Shown: positions 27,810 through 35,647 of the stretch, in pieces | How the letters are laid out: each line of letters begins with the position of its first letter | Position numbering within the stretch: position 1 is the stretch's first letter | Assembly (NCBI GenBank): GCA_029260015.1 | Contig: JAJDEB010000016.1 | Coordinates: 1 to 64,000, forward strand | DNA length: 64,000 bases | Direction of reading: 5' to 3' | From: Phycisphaerae bacterium | Lineage (GTDB): Bacteria; Planctomycetota; Phycisphaerae; UBA1845 | Position numbers and translations under genes: made by a program | The notes under the pieces: generated by a model | The model's input: only the letters and a program-made list of their open reading frames with translations | What the model was told of the DNA's origin: nothing | Databases searched by the model: none

Positions 27810-29044
27810 CGACCCGTACGGATGACACACTCCTCATCGGTGTCGACGGCGGCGCCACCAGCGTTCGCGCCCACGAGGTCATTGTCGAGCACGACCCGGA
27901 CGGCCCACGCTTCTCTCTCGGCCCCGCGAGCGCGCACCGCGACTACCCACCATCCTCGTTCGACCCGATTCCGACAAAGACGCAGCACGAACAACACGCC
28001 GCCGCAAGAATCGACCCAACACCACAAGAAAGAGACCGCGGAAAGACCATCGCTGAAACCATGGTGGATTGTATCGCCGACGTGGCACGAAACGCCGCCC
28101 AACGCTCGCCCGGCCCGCTCTGCCTCGGACTCGGCATGCCAGGCCTTAAAACCGCCGACCACCGAGGAATCGCCGTCATGAATAATGGCCCCCGCATACC
28201 AAACCTTCTCGACCAACTCGAAGTCGCACTGCGAGAAAAGGGCGTAAAACTGTTCTACCCCATCCGCCGAGTCGGTAGCGACGCCGACTACGCGGGACTG
28301 GGAGAACGTTTCGCCGCGGACGGTTCCTTCCGCAACATCGATCACGCCTACTACCTCGGCGGCGGAACAGGACTCGCCGAAGCACTCCTGCTCAACGGCG
28401 AACTTCTCCCATTCGACTCTGTACGCACATGGATCGCCAAGGCGTGGGAGATACGGTCCATCCAGGGCTCGACGTTCGAACAACTGGCCTCTGCGTCCGC
28501 CATCAACCGCCGATACAACCACTACCACCGGCGAAACGTTCAGACGCTCAGCGAACCAGCCCCATCAAACAGTGAACCACACAACCCCCCGGAAGGGCAA
28601 TTCCCCGAACAACGCGCCAAAGAAGGCGATTCCGCCGCCGTCCACATCCTCGAGTCCGCCGCCGATGCACTCTCCGAGCTCATCTACGAACGCATCGTCT
28701 GTGTCTATCGAGGCCGACAGGTCCGAGACCACCGAGGACCCGACTACGCAAATCTCGACCCCCACCACGAATTCCGAGGACTACGCCTCGAGCGCATCGT
28801 CCTAGGCCAGCAGATCGGACGGATCTACGCCGATCCACAATTCGCCGCCGTCTTCAGCCACAAGCTCGACCGCTTCCTCGCCGACCGAATCCGCGCCGAC
28901 CACGACACCGCACTCCACACACGATACCTGAACAACAAAACACTCCACTCCAGAACAATCACAACCTCGAGGCTCACGGCAGCCCCCGCCCTCGGCGCCG
29001 CCATCGACGCCGAACAACACCTAACCGGCCGTGGAAAAATGTAG
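27806..29044 (+). CDS. ASKHA sugar kinase, BadF/N-acetylglucosamine-kinase type
   Basis: 412 residues from the ATG at 27806, which overlaps the glycosyltransferase stop (ATGA). 'LLIGVDGGATSVRAH' is the phosphate-1 loop with the Asp-Gly-Gly of the BadF/BadG/BcrA and ROK groups, 'LGLGMPGL' the adenosine-side motif, and 'YYLGGGTGLAEALLLNG' the second phosphate loop. Such kinases phosphorylate GlcNAc or MurNAc (the MurK type), which would supply the MurQ substrate encoded divergently 1.8 kb away; this functional link is inference. An unusually long insert (residues ~45-75 and ~250-275) is rich in Gln/Pro/His. Alternative: glucokinase-like. Confidence 0.78.
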   Translation: MTTRTDDTLLIGVDGGATSVRAHEVIVEHDPDGPRFSLGPASAHRDYPPSSFDPIPTKTQHEQHAAARIDPTPQERDRGKTIAETMVDCIADVARNAAQRSPGPLCLGLGMPGLKTADHRGIAVMNNGPRIPNLLDQLEVALREKGVKLFYPIRRVGSDADYAGLGERFAADGSFRNIDHAYYLGGGTGLAEALLLNGELLPFDSVRTWIAKAWEIRSIQGSTFEQLASASAINRRYNHYHRRNVQTLSEPAPSNSEPHNPPEGQFPEQRAKEGDSAAVHILESAADALSELIYERIVCVYRGRQVRDHRGPDYANLDPHHEFRGLRLERIVLGQQIGRIYADPQFAAVFSHKLDRFLADRIRADHDTALHTRYLNNKTLHSRTITTSRLTAAPALGAAIDAEQHLTGRGKM

Positions 29045-29101
29045 CGTCGCCCCTTGTGGGCGACGAAAACCACAGTAAGACGCCACCCACAAGGGGTGGC
29101 G
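29045..29101. terminator. Double hairpin after the sugar kinase
   Basis: Two stem-loops follow the stop: GTCGCCC/GGGCGAC (about 29046-29063) and CGCCACCC/GGGTGGCG (29081-29101). The core CCCCTTGTGGG at 29050-29060 is also the exact reverse complement of CCCACAAGGGG at 29086-29096, so the two can pair with each other instead of folding separately. Confidence 0.5.
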
Positions 29102-29566
29102 ATACACCTGGGCAACCGAAAGCGACTTCTTCAACAGGCTGCTAACCCGATCAACAACACCCTGACCACTCCCGTTCGCCACATGCCACGGGCATCTTGC
29201 TGCCAGTATCTTCTGTACTGTGTGGCACCGGTTTTCAACCGGTGGAAGACCCCAAGGCTGCATCTTGATGCACCGCACACCGTCTGAATGTCCGGGTGGC
29301 CCGCCCCAGACGTAGGGTGCATCTTGATGCACCAAACACAGCCTGGTAGGCTACAGGACCACAGCCGTGGGCAAAGCGCCCGGGTGGCCCGCCTCATTCG
29401 CGAAGCGATGAGGTGAGGAACACGATGATCCCGCCGGGTGCCATGGCCAAGCGACGGCAATACCGCAGTGCGGTCGCCGCCATGCTCCTCCCCGTGAACC
29501 ATGCCCACGCTCAAGGCGCGAGGCTGTCCGGCAATCCTCAATGGGTGCCATGCCCAAGCCAAGGGC

Positions 29567-29675
29567 GCGGGCATGCGGTGTGGCACCGGTTTCCAACCGG
29601 TGAGGCTGGGTGCCCAATCTCCTCGGGAGGTGGGGAACACGATGATCAGACCGGCACGGCGCATCTCGACGCACC
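29567..29675. repeat. ~109-base interspersed repeat, copy A
   Basis: From GCGGGCATGCGG to GCGACGCACC-like end, this segment matches 38568-38675 with only about ten scattered differences. It contains the CACCGG...CCGGTG palindrome, a CCTC/GAGG hairpin and the ACGATGATCAGACCGGCA block. Confidence 0.75.
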
Positions 29676-29817
29676 ATCGTACATCGCTCGGCATCATGAT
29701 ATGCTGTATCGAGCCCCGGGCGAACTCCACCCGCCGCATTTCGCGAGTGCCGCTGCAATGGCATATCTCCGACCCGACGGGGCCATCCAACAAGAAGTGA
29801 AGCCGCTGACTACCTCA

Positions 29818-32352
29818 TCAGTCGTGTCGCGTGCCAGCTTCCTGACCCGGCCGACCGTCAGGATCGCCCCCCCGCGATGCATCGAGCCGCAAGGCCGACT
29901 CTGATTCGCCATGTTTTTTCAAGAAACTCGTCAGGCCTCGGGTGGCATATTGTGAGCGTTCGTCCTCCGGACCAAACTGATCGGTCAGCTCACGGCGTGC
30001 CTCAACCATGAGCCGCTTGGCCTCCTCGACGCGATCGAGCTTATTGAGCGTCTCTCCAAGGTAGAAGTTGGTCAGGTGGACGTGCCAATAGTCTCTGCCA
30101 TGCGCCTTGACAAGATAGACGGCGAAACGCCTGTAGGCATCGGCACATTCCTCGAACTTGCCAAGCGACCAAAGCACCAAGGCATAGTTGTTGAGCGTAC
30201 TCGCGAAGTCGGCATGGTCCTCGCCCACGGACTCCCGAAAAATGTCCAGCGAACGGCGATACTCGACATCCGCCTCGACCAGTTTGTTCTGCTCATGAAG
30301 CAGCGAAGCCAGGTTGTTCACAATGCGACCCACGCGCGGGTGATTCTCGCCGATCGCCGTCGAGAGCGCTCGGATGGCGGCCCGGTAGCGCTTCTCCGCA
30401 CCGGCATGATCGCCTTTGGCGCTGAGCACGACAGCGAGGTTGCTCTCGACGGTCCCAATGTACGGATGGGTCTCATCAACGAATCGTCGAAACAACGCGA
30501 GCGACGCCTCGTACAAACGGTCAGCCTCGTCGAGCCTCCCCTGAGCCCTTGCGATCCCGCCCAGATCATTGAGAATGCCCGCGGTCAACTCGTTGTCGTC
30601 GCCGACGGCTTTGCGCTGCCTCGCCAACGCCTCCGAGTACAACGCCGTGGCGCGCTCGTACGCCTTCGATTCCTTTAACGTCCAGGCAAGATCTCTGAGG
30701 ATCTCAACCGCCTTGGCATCGTCGGAACCGGCCAGACCTCTTTGAATCGCTAGCGCTTGCTCGAGCCATTCCTCTGCGGTTTCGTAGTCCGCCTTCCAGT
30801 GTACCCTGTTCGTCGCAAGCATCCTCAGCCCCTCAGCCACGAGCGCGTGTTGCTCGCCGTAGTACGCCCGATTCAACTCGAATGCCGACTGCAGTTGATC
30901 CGCTGCTTCTTCGTAGCGCGCCAGACTTCCGTACGTCTTCCCGATCGTCATCCGCACGGCCGCCTCAACGTGAGGCTGATCTGGAAATGCTCCGTCAATC
31001 CTCTCCGCGGCGCCATCCAGAATCTCGACCAAACTCGTCTCCCCCCCACCCGAAGTACTGAACGGGTCGGCGGAAGAAAGAACTTCCGTGAAAAACGCGT
31101 TGACCGCATTAGATTTGAAAGCCTCATTCCTCGCCCGTACCAAACCAACACTGGTCCCGGCGATCCCCAGAAGCAACAGCAGGACCGCAACGACACCTCC
31201 ACCGACAAGCCCCTTGTGACGCCTCGTGAACTTCCGAAGCTGATAAACCGCACTGGTGGGACGTGCGAGAATGGGCTCATCGCGCAGGTAGCGATCAATG
31301 TCGTCCGCCATGGCCGCCGCGGAGTGATATCGGCGCGACTTGTCCTTGTCCAAGGCCTTCCCAATGATGACCCGAACATCATCTCGCGACTCGATCCCTG
31401 TCGCGCGAGGCCACACCGGCTCCACGTCCTGAATGATCTGTGCCGCCTGAGGAATGGATGCTCCCTCGATTTCATACGGCAGCCTTCCGGCCAGAAGCTC
31501 GTGCGCGACCACGCCGAGGGTGTAAATGTCCGAGCGGGCATCAACCTGAGTCCCATCGCCCGCAACCTGTTCCGGGCTCATGTAAGCGAGCGTGCCCACG
31601 AGCTGTACGGCACCCGAGAGCATCACCGTCATTCGTTCGACGGAATCCGTCGCCCGCGCAACGCCGAAATCGAGCACCTTGGGCTGGGCACTCGCCGTGA
31701 CGAGAATATTCCCCGGCTTCAAGTCGCGATGAATCACACCGTGCTGGTGCGCATGATGAACAGCCAAGCAGATCCGTGACATGAGCGCCATGCGATCCGC
31801 GATGCCCAACTGATGAGTGCGGGCATACTCCAATAGCGGAAGACCATCGACCCATTCCATGGCCAGGAACGGCTGGCGACCACACGGTACGGCCGCGTCA
31901 CCCGCCTCGAAAATCTGCGCGATCCCCGGATGCTGCAGGCGCCCCAGAACCTCGCCCTCAAAACGAAACCGGTGCGCCATCGAGTCGGACATCAAGTCCG
32001 AACGGATCAGCTTGAGCGCGACAACTCGGTTCGGACTGGCTTGCCGTGCCCTGTAGACCGTACCCATCCCACCGCGGCCAATGACGTCGAGAACTTCGTA
32101 TTGCCCGACCTGAGACGGAACCGATTCGACGGTAGAAACAGCCTGATCGATCACGTCCGCAACGCCGTGTCCAAGCGCGGGCGTATCTAGAATGACCCGT
32201 TTCCCGTCGGCATCGAGCAGCTTCTGCACCTCAATGTGCATCCCAGGATCGTCCGCACATTCTTCGGTGAGGAAAGCCTCGCGCTCCCCGTCGGGCAAGT
32301 CGACAGCCGCCAGAAACAACTCGGCAAGTCGAGCATGGCGATCCTGGGTCAT
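29818..32352 (-). CDS. Ser/Thr protein kinase with membrane helix and TPR repeats
   Basis: 844 residues. An N-terminal ~50-residue segment ('LFLAAVDLPDGEREAFL') typical of planctomycete kinases precedes the Hanks-type kinase domain (about 85-360): 'GRGGMGTVYRA' Gly loop, 'VALKLI' with Lys114, 'HRDLKPGNI' with catalytic Asp210, 'DFG' with Asp228, and 'GTLAYMSPEQ' activation end. One membrane helix at about 382-404 ('VVAVLLLLLGIAGTSVGLV') leads to an outside region with about eight TPR-like repeats (480-790). It should phosphorylate cytoplasmic targets in response to something sensed by the TPR part. The start overlaps the sigma factor stop by ATGA, so the two are translated together. Confidence 0.92.
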   Translation of the reverse strand: MTQDRHARLAELFLAAVDLPDGEREAFLTEECADDPGMHIEVQKLLDADGKRVILDTPALGHGVADVIDQAVSTVESVPSQVGQYEVLDVIGRGGMGTVYRARQASPNRVVALKLIRSDLMSDSMAHRFRFEGEVLGRLQHPGIAQIFEAGDAAVPCGRQPFLAMEWVDGLPLLEYARTHQLGIADRMALMSRICLAVHHAHQHGVIHRDLKPGNILVTASAQPKVLDFGVARATDSVERMTVMLSGAVQLVGTLAYMSPEQVAGDGTQVDARSDIYTLGVVAHELLAGRLPYEIEGASIPQAAQIIQDVEPVWPRATGIESRDDVRVIIGKALDKDKSRRYHSAAAMADDIDRYLRDEPILARPTSAVYQLRKFTRRHKGLVGGGVVAVLLLLLGIAGTSVGLVRARNEAFKSNAVNAFFTEVLSSADPFSTSGGGETSLVEILDGAAERIDGAFPDQPHVEAAVRMTIGKTYGSLARYEEAADQLQSAFELNRAYYGEQHALVAEGLRMLATNRVHWKADYETAEEWLEQALAIQRGLAGSDDAKAVEILRDLAWTLKESKAYERATALYSEALARQRKAVGDDNELTAGILNDLGGIARAQGRLDEADRLYEASLALFRRFVDETHPYIGTVESNLAVVLSAKGDHAGAEKRYRAAIRALSTAIGENHPRVGRIVNNLASLLHEQNKLVEADVEYRRSLDIFRESVGEDHADFASTLNNYALVLWSLGKFEECADAYRRFAVYLVKAHGRDYWHVHLTNFYLGETLNKLDRVEEAKRLMVEARRELTDQFGPEDERSQYATRGLTSFLKKHGESESALRLDASRGGDPDGRPGQEAGTRHD

Positions 32353-32921
32353 GGCGCGTTCTCATCCAAATCCTGCGCCAACCAGGCGCGGGCAAACCGC
32401 CAGTCGCCTTTGATGGTCCCGGGTGAAACCTCCAACACCTCAGCCGACTGCTCCACGCTGAGCCCACCGAAGAACCGAAGCTCTACAACACGCGCCTGGC
32501 GCTCACTCTTCAGAACCAATCGGCGGAGCGCATCATCAAGAGCAACAAGATCAACCTCGGATCGATCAGGCAGATCATCGACGCCCGACAACGTCACGCG
32601 CCGGCCTGCACCGCGCTTGATCGCACCCTGCTTGCGAGCGTGGTCGATCAGGATGCGCCGGATAGCTTGTGCCGCAACCGCGAAGAAATGAGCACGCCCC
32701 TTCCAGTTGGCATCCCGCTGGCCAACAAGCTTCAGGTAGACCTCGTGGACCAGGGCCGTCGGCTGAAGCGTGTGATCGCAGCGCTCCACCGCCAGGCGCG
32801 CCGCCGCCAAGCCGCGAAGCTCTTCGTAGACCAGCGGCATCAACTCTGCGACGGCCGAGGAGTGACCTTCACCCAGCCGCTCCAGGCATCGCGTAACATC
32901 CTTTGAAGGTTCTCGAGCCAT
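32349..32921 (-). CDS. ECF sigma factor, HAF/planctomycete type
   Basis: 190 residues. 'LMPLVYEELRGLAAARL' and 'LQPTALVHEVYLKLVG' form sigma region 2 (about 20-75), 'HFFAVAAQAIRRILIDHAR' its end, and 'LRRLVLKSERQARVVELRFFGGLSVEQSAEVLEVS' the helix-turn-helix region 4. This PF07638-type family is expanded in planctomycetes and is commonly encoded just before a Ser/Thr kinase, as here. It probably directs RNA polymerase to a small regulon and may be controlled by the kinase; no anti-sigma gene is seen. No strong ribosome site precedes the ATG. Confidence 0.92.
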   Translation of the reverse strand: MAREPSKDVTRCLERLGEGHSSAVAELMPLVYEELRGLAAARLAVERCDHTLQPTALVHEVYLKLVGQRDANWKGRAHFFAVAAQAIRRILIDHARKQGAIKRGAGRRVTLSGVDDLPDRSEVDLVALDDALRRLVLKSERQARVVELRFFGGLSVEQSAEVLEVSPGTIKGDWRFARAWLAQDLDENAP

Positions 32922-32949
32922 GTTCGCGGTCTGTCCCCCTGATCGTGAG

Positions 32950-32977
32950 TTGGAACCAGTGCCTCACGCATTATAGC
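32950..32977 (+). promoter_or_regulatory. Candidate promoter toward the esterase genes
   Basis: TTGGAA (32950-32955), 16-base spacer, TATAGC (32972-32977), in the 272-base gap between the divergent sigma factor and first esterase gene. It predicts a ~210-base leader. Confidence 0.3.
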
Positions 32978-33193
32978 GGAACCGACCGCCCAATGGCACG
33001 AACGAGGATGCGATGCCCGAAAACCGGAACGCCGGACGAATCTCAAAGAAAAACGCACGCGGATTGTCTCTATCGGACTCGCTCTTCGCGATATCTGCAG
33101 AGACCAACCGACCCGGCATCGACGCGTGAGGTATCGGACGGTCTGGATCACGGTTTCGGCGGCGCTCTGGAATCGAAGGAGGCTCGTATCACG

Positions 33194-35563
33194 ATGACAT
33201 CACCGACAACACGACACGAAAAACCTGTTTTGATCCGTTCCATCGCCGGAACAGGTCTTCACCATCAGGAACCGCACAGCGTGGACTCCGCGCCCATACG
33301 CACGGCCTCTCGACGCCGAAAGGAACGAAGAAGATGGCCCTGTCCCGCAAGATGCGCGGCCGCTCTGATGCTCGGCTTTATAGCCTTCCGTGCCGATGGC
33401 GTGGCGCTCGCCGAGTCCCTTCCAACCGACTGCGACAATAACGGCATCGTCAACGCTATGGACTTCAAGATATTTACGCCGTTCTTCAACGGCCCGATCG
33501 AAGGAAGCTCGAACGGCTGCCACTGCTTCGATATCGACCGGAGCGACAGCGTCGACCTGCGCGATTTCGCAGAGCTGCAACGGTCCTTCGGCACGTCGCC
33601 ACAGTCTCCGGAACCTCCGCCGAGCAACCTGTTCGTTCTGCAACTCGCCGACTACCATGACCGCTGCGCCGCAGGCGACGGCGGTGACCGGCGCTGTCAC
33701 GTCGGAGACGCATGCTGTCAAGTGCAGACCGGCGCACCCAACACACCGTGCGCTCAGCTCGAAAACCTTTGGGTGAAAGCCTGCGACGCAAACGCCGACG
33801 GATTCCGCGATCGACTGGCCGACCTCGACACGCTCGCCGAGTGGAACGACGCCTTCTGGGAGCCGGACGACACCTGCAACCTCCTGGCGAGAGAACACTA
33901 CTCCCACAATCAGACCGACAAGCCTTTCACCAGACACTTCATCCCGATGTGTACCGACGGATCGACCCCGCCGAAGGGAACGACGGTCTGTCCGGATGGT
34001 CAGCCCATCATCCAGTGTACCGACGGCTCGCGCCCGGTGTTCTTCTACCATCCCGGAACAGTCGATCGCTGGATCATCAAGATTCAGGGCGGAGGGATGA
34101 CATGCTCTGGAAATCCGGACAACCCTGCTGGCGACTGCTGGGAGGACGCCGGGCGATCCCACTACTCCAGCGCCTGGGGCGGAAACCCCGCCACCAATGC
34201 ATTCCGCGGGATGTACAACGCCAACAACTCGCACTTCGCCGACTACAACCTCGTCATCATCGACAAGTGCGTCGGCGACCGAAACCTCGGCTCCAACACA
34301 ATCCCGCTCCAGAATTTCTTCGCGGATAACGGAACACCCAAAGGCCAAGGACCCGTCTACTTCCACGGCTACCGTGAGACCCAAGCACTTCTCGCCCATC
34401 TGACGGATTGGAACGAGGTCAACACGCTCACCACCACCAGCCAGATCCTGATCTCAACGCAATCCAACGGCTCAAACGGAATCTACATGTACCTCGATCG
34501 TCTGGCCGAATTCATCCGGCACGATCCCTCCGATGGACAACCAGGAATCGGACTCTCCGACGCCGACGTTCGCGGGCTTGCTTCGGGCTACGTTCACCCT
34601 TCGGTCGAAGCGGAAAACCTCGTCAACAACCCCGCGCTGAATATCTTCGCCTGGAACGACTTCGACCCGCTGTACTTTGACGACCACATCAAAGCGCCGC
34701 TCAGCACGACCGGAGACCTGGCGGCCAACGGCCTGTGGTACTCGTCACTCGTCTACTACGACGGGAATGAATCCAGACTCGCCCGAAACTGGGGAGCCGT
34801 CCTGTTCGACACAGACACACCAACGACGGTAGACGACATCTCCGACGTCGCCACGCTCGATGAAAGCTGCTTCCACGCACACGGACTCCACGGCGGCAGC
34901 GGAGACAACGTGGAAGCCTGCCTCGACAGTATGCACGTCCTGATGAACCACGTGACGACGCCCGTCTTCCTGGCACCGCAGCTCTACGACTTCAAACTCA
35001 AGAAGACCGGGCTCAACAACTTCACCAAGATGACGGACTCCTTCTTCAACCTCGCCTACTTGCCCGATCCCGGAAGCGTCTGCGGTTCGCACGACGAAAA
35101 CTTCGCCTGTGTCGAACAGGCCTCGTGCATCGACGATTTCACCGCCTGCGATACCCAAGACACAAAAACCGCTGAGTACGACGCCATCGATTTCGCCCAG
35201 CGCGTCCGAACCACAGCCCAAGGAGCCGTCGACCGCGCCGCCGGTAGACCCGAGGAAAGCCCGGCAGACGTGGGAGCCCCCGTAGGCCACGCCGTCTTTG
35301 CCCCCGAATGGGACACCCACTCCGGCTGGGCGGACCCGAACAAAATGGCCTATCAGATCTGTGACGATTCCGACGCCGGAACCTGCCACTGGCAAAGCGC
35401 CCCGCTCTGGGCTGCACTCAGATCATGGCTTGAACTTGACGCCACCGTCATTTGCGTCGAACAGGATCAAGCGGGCACCGACCTGAATCGCCCCTTGACC
35501 CCGTGGTCCCAAACGACTTCCGGACCGCTCCTCGATAGTCGATGCGGGCCGGCGACGCCCTAG
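33194..35563 (+). CDS. Secreted pectinacetylesterase/Notum-like protein, copy 1
   Basis: About 789 residues from the ATG at 33194 (AAGGAGG about 12 bases upstream); the longer frame adds 97 unlikely residues. A long basic n-region ('RRRKERRRW') leads to a signal helix ('CAAALMLGFIAFRADGVALA'). Next comes a dockerin-like pair of loops ('DCDNNGIVNAMDF', 'DIDRSDSVDLRDF', about 77-140), then a large hydrolase domain. 'IQGGGMTCSG' resembles the GGGWC oxyanion motif of pectinacetylesterase/Notum proteins and 'STQSNGSNGIYMYLDRL' the nucleophile elbow, with Ser in T-x-S-N-G. 'GHAVFAPEWDTHSGW' near the end may hold the catalytic His. Probably removes acyl groups from extracellular glycans. Paralogue of the next gene. 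Confidence 0.75.
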   Translation: MTSPTTRHEKPVLIRSIAGTGLHHQEPHSVDSAPIRTASRRRKERRRWPCPARCAAALMLGFIAFRADGVALAESLPTDCDNNGIVNAMDFKIFTPFFNGPIEGSSNGCHCFDIDRSDSVDLRDFAELQRSFGTSPQSPEPPPSNLFVLQLADYHDRCAAGDGGDRRCHVGDACCQVQTGAPNTPCAQLENLWVKACDANADGFRDRLADLDTLAEWNDAFWEPDDTCNLLAREHYSHNQTDKPFTRHFIPMCTDGSTPPKGTTVCPDGQPIIQCTDGSRPVFFYHPGTVDRWIIKIQGGGMTCSGNPDNPAGDCWEDAGRSHYSSAWGGNPATNAFRGMYNANNSHFADYNLVIIDKCVGDRNLGSNTIPLQNFFADNGTPKGQGPVYFHGYRETQALLAHLTDWNEVNTLTTTSQILISTQSNGSNGIYMYLDRLAEFIRHDPSDGQPGIGLSDADVRGLASGYVHPSVEAENLVNNPALNIFAWNDFDPLYFDDHIKAPLSTTGDLAANGLWYSSLVYYDGNESRLARNWGAVLFDTDTPTTVDDISDVATLDESCFHAHGLHGGSGDNVEACLDSMHVLMNHVTTPVFLAPQLYDFKLKKTGLNNFTKMTDSFFNLAYLPDPGSVCGSHDENFACVEQASCIDDFTACDTQDTKTAEYDAIDFAQRVRTTAQGAVDRAAGRPEESPADVGAPVGHAVFAPEWDTHSGWADPNKMAYQICDDSDAGTCHWQSAPLWAALRSWLELDATVICVEQDQAGTDLNRPLTPWSQTTSGPLLDSRCGPATP

Positions 35564-35647
35564 GCATATTGAGACACCGACCCGGAAGTTCGGCCGACCG
35601 CCTTGCGGATAGCCGGTGCAACGATCAACGTCCGATGACAGGAAGAA

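Larger units (their letters stand above)
29045..29817. other. Repeat-rich non-coding region
   Basis: About 770 bases without a credible gene, made of short palindromic modules: GTAGGGTGCATC-TT-GATGCACC near 29312-29332, a second GCATCTTGATGC near 29258-29275, GTGTGGCACCGGTTTTCAACCGGTG near 29220, and two hairpins followed by GGGGAACACGATGATC-like sequence (around 29391-29432 and 29622-29648). A 109-base stretch has a near copy at 38.6 kb. Confidence 0.6.

Noticed and set aside
29394..29912. Frames of 60-220 codons in the 29 kb repeat region
   Set aside because: Their translations follow the palindromic repeats, and the same peptide strings recur at 38.4-38.8 kb; no ribosome site or protein family.
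33200..34399. Minus-strand frame of 399 codons opposite the first esterase
   Set aside because: Val/Gly-rich antisense translation of a real secreted protein, with no start signal; an equivalent shadow exists at 35423-36409 opposite copy 2, which simply mirrors the paralogy.
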